Below are positions 1-8,689 of a stretch of DNA of 64,000 nt, piece by piece (the stretch's first letter is position 1; each line of letters begins with the position of its first letter). Where the stretch lies: NCBI RefSeq assembly GCF_031457805.1, contig NZ_JAVDXI010000008.1:62001-126000 (forward strand), in the 5' to 3' direction. Below the pieces are notes generated by a model. The model had not been told where the DNA came from. It made no database searches and worked only from the letters and a program-made list of their open reading frames with translations. Position numbers and translations under genes: made by a program. Origin of the DNA: Caulobacter sp031457805. Lineage in GTDB: Bacteria > Pseudomonadota > Alphaproteobacteria > Caulobacterales > Caulobacteraceae.

Positions 1-690
1 CTGACCTATTTTCCGATCTTCAAGGCGATCACCACCTACGCCAACCCCGTGCTGGCCAGGGCCGAGGCGTCCGCGCCGGTGGTGGTGACCGCCGACACCG
101 CCACCTGCGCCTTCCAGTTCGACCTGATCGGCAAGGCCATGTTCAACACCCCCTGCGATGTGGCCAAGGCCTATCTGGCCAAGGCGGGCGTCAGCTACAG
201 CGTCCAGGCCGCGCCGGCGGGAACGCCCACCACGGTGCAGGTCGGCGGCGTCACGCTGAACGGCCTCGACGCCCAAGGCGTCACGGGCAAGGCCTTCGCC
301 GACGCCCGCAAGGCCTGGGAGGCGGATCTTGGCGACCAGCTGAAGGCCGCCGGCTATCCGGCCAAGGCTGATCCGGCCCTGGTCAACAAGCCCGTCGTGA
401 TCGGCCTTCTGGCGCTGCTCGTGATCTACGTGACCATGGTCTATGGGCCCATCGCGGCGATGCTGGTCGAGCTGTTCCCGACCCGCATCCGCTACACGGC
501 GATGTCGCTGCCCTATCACATCGGCAACGGCTGGTTCGGCGGCTTCCTGCCGACCACGGCCTTCGCCATCGTGGCGGCGACGGGGGATATCTATTCGGGC
601 CTCTGGTACCCGGTGATCATCGCCGGGATCACGGCGGTGGTCGGCGGTCTGTTGCTCAAGGACACCCGCCACAACCGGCTCGAGGATTAG
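1..690 (+). CDS. MFS transporter, metabolite:H+ symporter (ProP-like) type, 3' part only
   Basis: The reading frame is open from base 1, so the 5' end lies outside the window. Inner-membrane secondary transporter. The C-terminal part has three hydrophobic stretches and, near residues 155-180, the PTRIRYTAMSLPYHIGNGWF segment typical of the MHS branch (proline/betaine, alpha-ketoglutarate and shikimate transporters). Odd feature: about 110 mostly polar, Ala/Gly-rich residues with two Cys lie between hydrophobic segments, much longer than a normal MFS loop. The substrate cannot be told. It precedes a sigma/anti-sigma pair and a TonB-receptor locus, so uptake of a sugar or organic acid is plausible but only inferred. 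Confidence 0.85.
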   Translation: MTYFPIFKAITTYANPVLARAEASAPVVVTADTATCAFQFDLIGKAMFNTPCDVAKAYLAKAGVSYSVQAAPAGTPTTVQVGGVTLNGLDAQGVTGKAFADARKAWEADLGDQLKAAGYPAKADPALVNKPVVIGLLALLVIYVTMVYGPIAAMLVELFPTRIRYTAMSLPYHIGNGWFGGFLPTTAFAIVAATGDIYSGLWYPVIIAGITAVVGGLLLKDTRHNRLED

Positions 691-701
691 GCGAAACAAC
701 G

Positions 702-736
702 ACGCAACTCGGCGATGGGCTGTCGCCGGGTTGCGT
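702..736 (+). terminator. Hairpin after the MFS gene
   Basis: Inverted repeat ACGCAAC-t-CGGCGA / TCGCCG-g-GTTGCGT with a 7-nt loop, 11 nt after the transporter stop. There is no clear T-run, so it may be a weak terminator or an mRNA-stabilising hairpin. Confidence 0.45.
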
Positions 737-779
737 TCGGGCCCCCTTTCGGCTTCGGTGAAGCTTGAGGGGAGCGTTG

Positions 780-1370
780 ATGGCTCAAGAGGACGAAGAC
801 CGGCGCGCCTGGTTCCGGCGCGAAATCCTGCCGTTGGAGGCGGACCTGCTGGCCTATGCGCGGCGGTTCTGTCGCGACGGTCAGACCGATCCGGAAGACC
901 TGGTGCACGAGGCCTTCGCCCGCGCGATCGCCTGCAAGACCTGGCGCGAGATCGGCAATCCAGGCGCGTTCGCCACCCGCATCCTGCGCAACTGCGCGCT
1001 GGACGCGCTGCGTCGCCGCAAGGTGCTGACCATCACCGCGGTGGCCGACTTCGACCGCATCGAACCGCTGGACGAGGCGCCCAGCGCTCAGGCCGTCATC
1101 GAATCACGCGAGGAGCTGCGCCTGCTGGCCGACGCGATCGCCGAGCTGCCGACACAATGCCGCCGCGTCTTCACGTTGAGAAAAGTTTACAGTCTCTCGC
1201 CGGACGAGATAGCGGTTCGGCTGGGTCTGTCCGTCTCTACTGTCGAGAAGCATTTGGTGAAGGGTCTCCGGTACTGTTCCGACAAGTTGGGACGACGTAT
1301 CGGGCGTAAGAGTAAGGTCGACGAAGGACGCTCATGGAGCGCGAGACGGGATCACGACGCGAAGCGGTGA
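780..1370 (+). CDS. ECF RNA polymerase sigma factor, FecI-like
   Basis: 196-aa sigma-70 family protein of the extracytoplasmic-function group. It shows only regions 2 (about residues 18-90, with DPEDLVHEAFARA) and 4 (about 125-170, ending in a helix-turn-helix with LSVSTVEKHLVKG). It would direct RNA polymerase to a small regulon after release by the FecR protein encoded next. Start taken at the ATG at 780 because GAGGGGAG lies just upstream; an in-frame TTG at 765 would lie inside that ribosome-binding site. It overlaps the downstream fecR-like gene by 37 bp, so the two are one operon. The receptor and halogenases nearby are likely targets, by analogy with FecI/FecR systems. Confidence 0.9.
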   Translation: MAQEDEDRRAWFRREILPLEADLLAYARRFCRDGQTDPEDLVHEAFARAIACKTWREIGNPGAFATRILRNCALDALRRRKVLTITAVADFDRIEPLDEAPSAQAVIESREELRLLADAIAELPTQCRRVFTLRKVYSLSPDEIAVRLGLSVSTVEKHLVKGLRYCSDKLGRRIGRKSKVDEGRSWSARRDHDAKR

Positions 1371-2344
1371 GGCAGGCCGCCGCCCTCTGGGTGGTCCGGC
1401 TTGACGACGCTGCGTGTTCCGCCGCCGACCGCGCCGCCTTCGAGGCCTGGCGCGCCGATAGCCATGAACACGAAGCCGCCTTTGAACGCGAAGCCGCCGC
1501 CTGGGCGCGGCTTGCGCGCCTGCGCGCCATGCGGCCCTCGGCCGAGCGGCCCGACCGCGACCTGCTGGCGCCCGAGCGGCGCCCGGTCCTGTCGCGTCTG
1601 GTCCTGTCGCGTCTGGGCCAATCGACCTGGGCGCGGGGCATGGCCGCTGCGGCGGTGCTGGCCCTGTCGGTCGCCGGCGTGACGACCTTCGGCGGCGGCA
1701 CGGCCTACGCCACCGCGATCGGCGAGCGCCGCGTCGTGGTGCTCAGTGACAACAGCCGGATCGAGCTGAACACCGACAGCAAGGTGGTGGTCCGCTATCG
1801 GCGCGGCGTGCGCGAGGTGCGCCTGGTGCGCGGCGAGGCGGTGTTCGAGGCGGCCAGCGACGCGCGGCCCTTCGTGGTGCGCGCCAACGACGCGGTCCTG
1901 CAGGCTGATGGCGTCTCCGAGCTGGCCGTGCGGCTGCGCGGCGATGGGGCCAGCGTGACGGTCAAGAAGGGCGCAGTGGCGCTCGATCCCGAACCCGCCG
2001 AGCCCAAGGACGAGCTGCGTCTCAAGGCCGGCGTCGCGGCGGTCTACAATTCCACCGGGAGCCGGTCTCGCGCCATTTCGGACGGCGAGATCGACCGGGT
2101 TCTCGCGTGGCGCCAGGGCGCCATTGCGCTGAACGGCCAGTCGCTGGAGCAGGCCGCAGCCGAGTTCAATCGCTACAACCGGCGCCAGGTGCGGATCGTG
2201 GACCCCTCGATCGCAAACCTGCGTCTGGCCGGCTATTTCCAGACCACCGAGCCCCACAGCTTCGTCGACGCCGTCACCAGCGCCTTCCCGGTCAAGGCCG
2301 CCGAGGACGCAGACGGCGACATCCGGTTGTCTCGGAAGGGATAG
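1334..2344 (+). CDS. FecR-family anti-sigma factor / transmembrane sensor
   Basis: 336 aa. Order of parts: N-terminal DUF4880-type cytoplasmic helix region (about 12-60, with ALWVVRLD and FEAWRA), one transmembrane helix (about 101-120), a periplasmic FecR beta-domain (about 125-225) and a C-terminal STN/DUF4974-like domain (about 255-330). FecR proteins hold the partner sigma factor and release it when a TonB-dependent receptor signals through the periplasm. Start at the ATG 1334 inside the sigma gene. The linker before the TM helix carries a perfect 15-bp tandem duplication (1586-1615) giving VLSRL twice, which looks recent. Confidence 0.9.
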   Translation: MERETGSRREAVRQAAALWVVRLDDAACSAADRAAFEAWRADSHEHEAAFEREAAAWARLARLRAMRPSAERPDRDLLAPERRPVLSRLVLSRLGQSTWARGMAAAAVLALSVAGVTTFGGGTAYATAIGERRVVVLSDNSRIELNTDSKVVVRYRRGVREVRLVRGEAVFEAASDARPFVVRANDAVLQADGVSELAVRLRGDGASVTVKKGAVALDPEPAEPKDELRLKAGVAAVYNSTGSRSRAISDGEIDRVLAWRQGAIALNGQSLEQAAAEFNRYNRRQVRIVDPSIANLRLAGYFQTTEPHSFVDAVTSAFPVKAAEDADGDIRLSRKG

Positions 2345-2359
2345 ATCTCTTCCGCACCA

Positions 2360-2375
2360 CCGGGAGTCATCCCGG
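2360..2375. terminator. Small symmetric hairpin between convergent genes
   Basis: CCGGGA-gtca-TCCCGG, 6-bp stem, between the ends of the fecR-like and halogenase genes. There is no T-run on either strand. It could serve as a bidirectional terminator, but the support is slight. Confidence 0.3.
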
Positions 2376-2442
2376 GAGCCTTGCGCAGGCCATCTGAAAG
2401 CGCGGGATTGCAGAGCGCGATGCGCGCCGGCCTTCCCGCCGC

Positions 2443-3954
2443 TCACGTCGCCGCCGCGCAGTTCTCCCGGATGAAGTCCATATGTCCTGGCATCACCTCG
2501 GCGGAGCGGGCGATGACCGACTTGATCTCGGCCATGCGGGCCTTGAACAGGCTCTCATCCATGCAGTCGGCCATCGGGTCGTAGCCCTCGGGATAGATCC
2601 CCTGGCCGATGAAAACCGCAAACCACGAGGTGTCGTTGAACAGCTCGTCGTTCTCGCGGAACACCCGGCCCGAGCCTTTGAAGAGGTCGATCTTGTCGGC
2701 CAGATAGTCTGGGATCGGCATCTCGCGCAGATAGTCCCAGTAGGGCGTGTCGCTGCGCGCCGTGGCCTTGAAGTGCAGGATGATGAAGTCGCGGATCTTC
2801 TCGTACTCGAACGTCATGGTCCGGTTGTAGCGGTCGATGTCGGCCTGCCGGAAATGGCGGTCGGGGAAGTGGGCTAGCAGGCGCGAGATGCCGACCTGGA
2901 TCAGGTAGATCGACTGGCTTTCCAGCGGCTCCATGAAGCCAGCCGACAGGCCGATGGCCACGACGTTGCCGTTCCAGCTCTTCTTACGGCGGCCGGGGGT
3001 GAAGCGGATGAGGTTCGGGTCGGCCAGCGGCTCGCCGTCGAGCTGGCCCAGGAGGTCGGCCAGGGCCTCGTCGTCGCTGACATGCTGGCTGGAATAGGCG
3101 TAGCCGTTGCCCAGGCGATGCTGCAGCGGGATGCGCCACTGCCAGCCGTGCGGCCGCGCGGTGGCCCGCGTCACCGGCGACATCGAGCCGCCCAGCGTGC
3201 AGGGCATGGCCACGGCGCGGTCATTCAGCAGCCACTGCGACCAGTCCTCATAGCCGGTCTTCAGGGTCTGTTCGATCAGCAGGCCCCTGAACCCCGAGCA
3301 GTCGATGAAGAGGTCGCCTTCGATGACCTGGCCGCTTTCCAGGGTGACCGAGGTGACGTGACCGCTCTGGCCGTCCTGTTGGACGGAGGCGATCTTGCCC
3401 TCCTGGCGGGTGACGCCGCGGGCCTCTGAGTATTCCCGCAGGAACTTGGCGTAGAGCCCGGCGTCGAACTGGAAGGCGTAGGCGATCTGGCCCAGCGGCG
3501 AGTTGGCCTGGCCGTTGGGCCGCATGAACTTGCTCTGCCGCGCGCCCACCGTCTGCAGGCTGTAGGCGCCGAGGTCGTCGTCCAGGCCCATGGCCCGCAA
3601 CTTCAGCCAGTAGGCGTGGAACGACACGCCCTCCATGTCGACGCCGTAGGGGCCGAACGGGTGGTGATAGCTGTGGCCGATCTCTTTCCAGTCGACGAAG
3701 TCGATGCCCAGCTTGAAGGTCGCCTTGGTCTTCTTGACGAACTCGTTTTCGTCCAGGCCCAGCATCCGGTTGAAGATATTGATCTGGGGGATCGTCGACT
3801 CGCCGACCCCGACCGTGCCGATGGCCTCGGACTCGACCAGCGTCACCTTGGTGTAGCCGTCCTTGAGGAAGCGGCCCAGGGCGGCGGCGGTCATCCAGCC
3901 AGAGGTGCCGCCGCCGACGATGACGATGCGGCGCAGGCGGTGGTCGTTGGTCAT
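2443..3954 (-). CDS. Tryptophan-halogenase-family FAD protein (copy 1, last of the operon)
   Basis: 503 aa, normal length for flavin-dependent halogenases. N-terminal Rossmann FAD motif GGGTSG (14-19), the halogenase lysine in TKATFKLG (Lys81, matching Lys79 of PrnA as I recall it), the WQWRIP form of the family motif WxWxIP, and a FMEPLES segment that carries the second active-site Glu. The start is the ATG at 3954, which overlaps the previous stop as ATGA; the longer in-frame extension lies inside the neighbouring gene. Family members oxidise halide with FADH2 and O2 to halogenate indoles. In Caulobacterales such genes typically sit by TonB receptors and their true substrates are mostly unknown. 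A separate flavin reductase would be needed; none is seen here. Confidence 0.9.
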   Translation of the reverse strand: MTNDHRLRRIVIVGGGTSGWMTAAALGRFLKDGYTKVTLVESEAIGTVGVGESTIPQINIFNRMLGLDENEFVKKTKATFKLGIDFVDWKEIGHSYHHPFGPYGVDMEGVSFHAYWLKLRAMGLDDDLGAYSLQTVGARQSKFMRPNGQANSPLGQIAYAFQFDAGLYAKFLREYSEARGVTRQEGKIASVQQDGQSGHVTSVTLESGQVIEGDLFIDCSGFRGLLIEQTLKTGYEDWSQWLLNDRAVAMPCTLGGSMSPVTRATARPHGWQWRIPLQHRLGNGYAYSSQHVSDDEALADLLGQLDGEPLADPNLIRFTPGRRKKSWNGNVVAIGLSAGFMEPLESQSIYLIQVGISRLLAHFPDRHFRQADIDRYNRTMTFEYEKIRDFIILHFKATARSDTPYWDYLREMPIPDYLADKIDLFKGSGRVFRENDELFNDTSWFAVFIGQGIYPEGYDPMADCMDESLFKARMAEIKSVIARSAEVMPGHMDFIRENCAAAT

Positions 3955-5480
3955 GCTTTGAACTCGGGGCGAGACGCGTGAGGGGCGGCGCAATAGCGGG
4001 CGATGAACTGCTCGTGGGTCGGCAGGGCCTGCGCCGTCTGGCGGATCAGCCCGGCCAACCGCGACAGCTGGGCCTTGAGGAAGGCCTCGTCGAAGGCGTC
4101 GACCAGCGGATCGTGGCGACGCGGCGTGACCCCCTGGCCCAGCAGCACGGCGATCCAGCTGGGCTCGGCGAAGAGATCGAGATCCGACGGGAACAGGCGG
4201 CCCGAGGCGGCGAAGAGGTCGATCTTGCGCTGCAGGCTATCGGGGATGTCCATCTCGCGAGCGCGCACCCAGTAGGGTTCGCTGCGGGCGTTGGCCTTGA
4301 AGTGCAGGATGATGAAGTCGCGGATCAGCTCGACCTGCAGGGCGGTCAGGCGGTTGTATTCGGCGATCTCGATGGGATCGAAGCCGCGATCGGGGAACAG
4401 GGCCAGAAGCTTGGTGATCCCCGCCTGGATCAGGTGGATCGAGGTGCTTTCCAGGGGTTCGAGGAAGCCCGACGACAGGCCGATGGCGACGACGTTCTTG
4501 ACCCAGGCGGCCTTGCGGCGCCCGGCCTGGAACCTCAGGAAATTCGGCTCGGCCAAGGGCTCGCCGTCCAGGGTGGCGCGCAGGCGGGCCAGCGCGTTCT
4601 CGTCGCTGATGTCGCGGCTGGAATAGACATAGCCGTTGCCGGTGCGGTGCTGTAGCGGGATGCGCCAGCGCCAGCCGGCCGCATCGGCCGTGGCGCGGGT
4701 GTAGGGGGTGAGGCCATCGCCACCGGTCACGCACGGCATGGCCACGGCCCGGTCGTTGGGCAGCCAGTGGCTCCAGTCGTCATAGCCGGCCTTGAGCGTC
4801 TGCTCGATCAGGAGGCCCCGGAACCCCGAGCAGTCGACGAAGAGATCGGCCTCCAGCACCCGGCCGTCGTCCAGGGTGACGCCGGTGACGAAACCCGTCT
4901 CGCCGTGCTGCTGGACGCTGGCGATCTTGCCTTCGACGCGCGTGACGCCGCGCGGCTCGGCGTAGTCGCGCAGGAACTTGGCGTAGAGGCCCGCGTCGAA
5001 GTGGAAGGCGTACTTCAGGCTCGACAGCACCTGCCCCGGATCCTTCGACGGCGGGGCGAAGCGGTTCAGATGCGCGGCCTGGGCCGACAGGTTGAAGGCG
5101 TCGATCGGCGGCGCCCAGCCCTCGTGATGGGCGCGCAGCCAGACCTGGTGGAACTTCACCGCCTCGACATCCAGGCCAAAGCCGCCGAACGGGTGCAGGT
5201 AGCGGTGGCCCGGGCCCATCCAGTCGACGAACTCGATGGCCAGCTTGAAGCTGGCCTTGGTGGCCCGCATGAACGCGGCCTCATCCAGGCCCAGGATCTG
5301 GTTGAAGGTGTTGATCGGCGGGATCGTCGCCTCGCCGACGCCCACTGTGCCGATCTGCTCGGACTCGACCAGGGTGACGGCGATGGTCTTGGGCAGCGCC
5401 TTGGCCAAGGCGGCCGCCGTCATCCAGCCGGCCGTGCCGCCGCCGACGATCAGGACGTTGCGGATGGGGGAGGGGGTCAT
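3951..5480 (-). CDS. Tryptophan-halogenase-family FAD protein (copy 2)
   Basis: 509 aa. FAD motif GGGTAG (13-18), Lys79 in TKASFKLA, GWRWRIP (WxWxIP) and GFLEPLES are all present, so the active site looks complete. ATG at 5480. Its stop overlaps the start of copy 1 by 4 bp (ATGA), indicating translational coupling. It is separated from the degenerate copy upstream (ending at 5625) by a GC-rich repeat of about 115 bp. Similar length and motifs suggest copies 1-3 arose by tandem duplication. Substrate unknown; tryptophan itself should not be assumed. Confidence 0.9.
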   Translation of the reverse strand: MTPSPIRNVLIVGGGTAGWMTAAALAKALPKTIAVTLVESEQIGTVGVGEATIPPINTFNQILGLDEAAFMRATKASFKLAIEFVDWMGPGHRYLHPFGGFGLDVEAVKFHQVWLRAHHEGWAPPIDAFNLSAQAAHLNRFAPPSKDPGQVLSSLKYAFHFDAGLYAKFLRDYAEPRGVTRVEGKIASVQQHGETGFVTGVTLDDGRVLEADLFVDCSGFRGLLIEQTLKAGYDDWSHWLPNDRAVAMPCVTGGDGLTPYTRATADAAGWRWRIPLQHRTGNGYVYSSRDISDENALARLRATLDGEPLAEPNFLRFQAGRRKAAWVKNVVAIGLSSGFLEPLESTSIHLIQAGITKLLALFPDRGFDPIEIAEYNRLTALQVELIRDFIILHFKANARSEPYWVRAREMDIPDSLQRKIDLFAASGRLFPSDLDLFAEPSWIAVLLGQGVTPRRHDPLVDAFDEAFLKAQLSRLAGLIRQTAQALPTHEQFIARYCAAPHASRPEFKA

Positions 5481-5503
5481 GCGCGGACTCCCCGCCCTGC
5501 GCG

Positions 5504-5620
5504 TGCCCCCACCTGACCTGCTCCGCAGGTCGTCCGCCCCCAGAGGGGGCAGAAGGAAAACCCTCCTCCCCCTTTGGGGGAGGGGGACCGCCGAATGGCG
5601 GTGGAGGGGGCTTGGGGGAA
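5504..5620. repeat. GC-rich two-armed intergenic repeat, copy 1
   Basis: Two adjoining hairpin arms: one around GACCTGC-tcc-GCAGGTC, the other CTCCCCC-ttt-GGGGGAG followed by ACCGCC-gaat-GGCGGT. Same architecture as the other family copies, with diverged sequence. Lies within the halogenase operon. Confidence 0.7.
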
Positions 5621-5624
5621 GGCT

Positions 5625-6749
5625 TCACACACGCGCCATCGTCTCCGCCGTCTGCTCCAGCATGGCCTTCATCCGGCTCAGCATCTCGCGGATCCGTTCG
5701 GGCGGGACGCGGTCGGCCAGCGGGTCCCAGCGCCTGGGGACGATCCCGCGGGCCAGGAAGGCGTGGATCCAGGCGCTCTCGGGCCAGGTCTCGTCGTCAT
5801 AGGTGACCACGCGGCCGCGGCTCTCGAACTGCTCGATCTTGCGGGCCAGGGGCTCCGGCGGTTTCGACAGGTCGCCCCAGCGCAGGATGGCCATGTCGCG
5901 GGCCCGCTCCAGGGCCGACTCGGCCAGGCGGTTGTACTCGGCCACGGCGGCCGGGCCGGTGGGGAACAGGGCGATCAGGCGCGAGACGTCGCCTTGCAGC
6001 AGGTGCAGGTCGCCGCCGTCGCCGGCGCCGATCACGCCATAGGCGGTCCCGATCGCGACGGTGTCGCCGGTCATGGCCTGGGCGATGCGGCCGGTCTTGG
6101 CCGGCGCGGGCGCGAAGGTCGCGAGGAGGCTGTCCTCGGCGAGATCGACGCCGTTCGGCAGCCAGGCGCTCCAGTCGCTCCAGGGTTCGTGGGCGACCAG
6201 CAGGCCTTCGCCGGCCGAGGCGTCGACCTTGAGATCAGCGTCGGGGCGGCCGTCCGTGACCACGGCGCCCGCCTTCAGCGCGACCTGCCTGAGAAGGTCC
6301 GCATAGCCGGCGGCGTCCAGGCTTAGCCCGTAACTCAGGGTCGACAGCGGCGAGCGCGGGTCGGGGCTGGGCGGGGCGAAGCGGCCGCGCGCGGCGGCCT
6401 GGGCGGCCAGACTCCAGTCGCTGAGCGGGCCCGGACGACCGGCGGCCAGCCAGTAGTGATGGAAGGCCACGCCGTCGATGGCGACGCCGGTCTCGCCAAA
6501 GGGCTCGATGCCGTCGCTGTAGCGGGCGGCCAGGCGCGGCTTGGCGTTTGTCGCCCTAACCAGACCCTCATCGCTGATCCCCAGGCGTGCGTGCAGGCCC
6601 TGCAGCGAGGGCAGGGCGGCGATCCGTCCGGACGGCGCCGGAGCCGTTTCGGCCACGACCACCTCGGCCAGCCCCCGGGTCGCGGTGGCGAGGCCGGCGG
6701 CCGCCATCCAGGCGTCGACGCCAGCGCCGACGATGAGCACGCGCTTCAT
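5625..6749 (-). CDS. Degenerate tryptophan-halogenase-like flavoprotein
   Basis: 374 aa, about 130 shorter than its neighbours but an uninterrupted frame with an ATG at 6749 that overlaps the upstream stop as ATGA. The N-terminus still resembles the FAD fold (VLIVGAGVDAWMAAAGLA), but the third Gly of GxGxxG is Ala. The position of the halogenase Lys is Arg72 (NAKPRLAARY), WxWxIP is missing, and LEPLES is replaced by a Gly/Asp-rich stretch. The C-terminal part (AEYNRL ... MAILRW ... DPLADRV) still aligns with the family. It is unlikely to halogenate. A regulatory, scaffold or partner role with the intact copies is inference. Confidence 0.75.
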   Translation of the reverse strand: MKRVLIVGAGVDAWMAAAGLATATRGLAEVVVAETAPAPSGRIAALPSLQGLHARLGISDEGLVRATNAKPRLAARYSDGIEPFGETGVAIDGVAFHHYWLAAGRPGPLSDWSLAAQAAARGRFAPPSPDPRSPLSTLSYGLSLDAAGYADLLRQVALKAGAVVTDGRPDADLKVDASAGEGLLVAHEPWSDWSAWLPNGVDLAEDSLLATFAPAPAKTGRIAQAMTGDTVAIGTAYGVIGAGDGGDLHLLQGDVSRLIALFPTGPAAVAEYNRLAESALERARDMAILRWGDLSKPPEPLARKIEQFESRGRVVTYDDETWPESAWIHAFLARGIVPRRWDPLADRVPPERIREMLSRMKAMLEQTAETMARV

Positions 6750-8254
6750 GCGGTCGCCCTCGCTTGGGCCATCGCGCGCAGGAACGACTCGTGGGTCGGC
6801 ATGGCGTCGACGGTGCGCGTCACGGCGGCGGCGAGGTCGGACATGATCTGTGTCGTCCGGGCCGGATCGCTGGCCGCGACCAGTGGGTCATGGCCGTCGG
6901 GCAGGATGTTCTGGCCGAAATAGACGGCCAGCCACGAGGGCTCGAGGAAGAAGCCGTCCTTGTAGCCGACGACCGCGCCGCGCTCGCGGAACAGGGCCAT
7001 CTTGTAGGCCAGGCTGTCGGGGATCGGCCCCTCGCGGCGCTCGATCCAGAACGGGGAATCGTCACGCTGGTTGGCGTGGTAGTGCAGCACCAGGAAGTCG
7101 CGGATCCGCTCGAACTCCAGGTCCATCACCCGATTGTACTCGTCCTCGTCGGCCGGGTCGAAACCGCGATGTGGGAAGAGCTCCAAGAGGGTGGTGACCG
7201 CCACCTGGATCAGGTGGATCGAGGTGCTTTCCAGCGGCTCCAGGAAGCCCGACGACAGGCCTACGGCGACGACGTTCTTGAACCACTGCTTCTTGCGGCG
7301 GCCGGTGACGAACCGCAGGAAGCGCGGGTCCTGCTGCAACTTGCCGTCCAGATTGTCGACAAGGGCGCGGGCGGCCTCGTCGTCGCTGACATAGCTGGAG
7401 CAATAGACGTGGCCGTTGCCCACGCGGTGCTGCAGCGGAATACGCCAGCGCCAGCCGAACTTGTCGGCCGTGGCGCGAGTGTAGGGCGTGGGCGGCTCGA
7501 CCGCCTCGCACGGCGCGGCGACGGCGCGGTCGCACGGCAGCCACTGCGTCCAGTCTTCGTAGCCGGCCTTGAGAGCGCCTTCGATCAACAGGCCCCGGAA
7601 GCCCGAGCAGTCGATGAAGAGGTCGCCCTCGATGACCCGGCCGTCCTCCAGGGTGACGCTGGTCACGAAGCCATCCAGCGGGCGCTGCTGGACGCTGGTG
7701 ATCTTGCCCTCGGTGCGGGTCACGCCCCGCGCCTCTGAGTAGGCCCGCAGGTACTGGGCGTAGAGACTGGCGTCGAACTGGTAGGCGTAGTTGAAGGTCG
7801 AGCCCAGCGAGCGCGGATCGGATGACGGCGGGGCGAACTTGCCGGCGCGGCTGGCGATGACCGGCAGGCTGTAGGCCTCGATCGGTCCTGCTTCGCCGCG
7901 CGCGCGGGCCGCCAGCCAATGCTGGTGGAAGGGCAGGCCGTCGATCGCGTGGCCATAGGCGCCGAAGGGGTGGATGTAGCCCTCGCCCAGGCGGCCCCAG
8001 TTCCGGAACTCAATGCCCAGCTTGATGGTCGCCTGGGTCTTGCGCATGAAGTCGGCCTCGTCGAGGCCGAGCCGGGCGTTGAAGTAGCGGATGTGCGGGA
8101 CCGTGGCCTCGCCGACGCCGACCGTGCCGATCTCGACCGACTCGACCAGCTCGATCGCGATCGGCAGGCCCTTGAGCACCGCCGCCAGGCCTGAGGCGCT
8201 AATCCAGCCGGCGGTGCCGCCGCCGACGATGACGATCTTGCGGATGGGGTCCAT
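6746..8254 (-). CDS. Tryptophan-halogenase-family FAD protein (copy 3, first of the operon)
   Basis: 502 aa. GGGTAG FAD motif (11-16), Lys78 in TQATIKLG, GWRWRIP and GFLEPLES present, so it looks complete. The ATG at 8254 opens the minus-strand operon; 468 bp separate it from the divergent TonB receptor. Its stop overlaps the degenerate copy by ATGA. Expected reaction: FADH2 + O2 + halide giving hypohalous acid passed to the catalytic Lys. The organic substrate cannot be inferred from sequence. Shared control with the receptor through the intergenic operators is likely. Confidence 0.9.
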   Translation of the reverse strand: MDPIRKIVIVGGGTAGWISASGLAAVLKGLPIAIELVESVEIGTVGVGEATVPHIRYFNARLGLDEADFMRKTQATIKLGIEFRNWGRLGEGYIHPFGAYGHAIDGLPFHQHWLAARARGEAGPIEAYSLPVIASRAGKFAPPSSDPRSLGSTFNYAYQFDASLYAQYLRAYSEARGVTRTEGKITSVQQRPLDGFVTSVTLEDGRVIEGDLFIDCSGFRGLLIEGALKAGYEDWTQWLPCDRAVAAPCEAVEPPTPYTRATADKFGWRWRIPLQHRVGNGHVYCSSYVSDDEAARALVDNLDGKLQQDPRFLRFVTGRRKKQWFKNVVAVGLSSGFLEPLESTSIHLIQVAVTTLLELFPHRGFDPADEDEYNRVMDLEFERIRDFLVLHYHANQRDDSPFWIERREGPIPDSLAYKMALFRERGAVVGYKDGFFLEPSWLAVYFGQNILPDGHDPLVAASDPARTTQIMSDLAAAVTRTVDAMPTHESFLRAMAQARATA

Positions 8255-8403
8255 GACGCGACCTTAGGGGCGTGCGGCGGGGGACGAAAAGGGCAAGGGT
8301 CCACCTGGCGCGCACGCCGCCCCTTGTCTGACCGCTTGGGTCCTCATTCCGCCTCCCCAGGCGTTGATCCCTCATTCTGACGGCCAACGCTCAATCCAGA
8401 AAT

Positions 8404-8427
8404 TGACAACGCTGTCTTTCGTTGTCA
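8404..8427. promoter_or_regulatory. Inverted repeat, candidate operator
   Basis: TGACAACG, 8-nt spacer, CGTTGTCA: a perfect 8-bp inverted repeat. The left arm overlaps a TTGACA that could be a -35 box. The word recurs at 8610-8617. The cognate regulator is not identified. Confidence 0.45.
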
Positions 8428-8563
8428 TCGTTCTTATCACCGGACAATCAGAATCCGGACATTGCGTGGTCAAACCCTGGACGGGTCGGGCCACGAATGG
8501 GGAGGTGACCAGGACCTGAGGATTTCGCGGCCGCGCCCGTGTGGCGACAGTGCTGCTACCTCA

Positions 8564-8581
8564 AATGGTAACGTTCCCATT
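8564..8581. promoter_or_regulatory. Imperfect LacI-type palindrome
   Basis: AATGGTAACGTTCCCATT, symmetric about AACGTT except for one pair. Shape and length fit LacI-family operators, which often control Caulobacter sugar loci. About 142 bp upstream of the receptor start. Confidence 0.45.
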
Positions 8582-8677
8582 CCTTATGGCTAAACGACTT
8601 GGGCGTTTGTGACAACGCTTGACGACACGTGGTCGGTCGTGTGATCTGGCGACAATGGTCACGGTAACATGATCAAT

Positions 8678-8689
8678 GGTAGCGCTACC
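8678..8689. promoter_or_regulatory. XylR-like operator (GGTAGCGCTACC)
   Basis: Perfect 12-bp palindrome ending 33 bp before the receptor ATG. It matches the AGCGCT-centred operator I recall for the Caulobacter xylose repressor XylR (LacI family). Expected effect: repression relieved by xylose. This fits the xylanase genes downstream. Confidence 0.65.
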
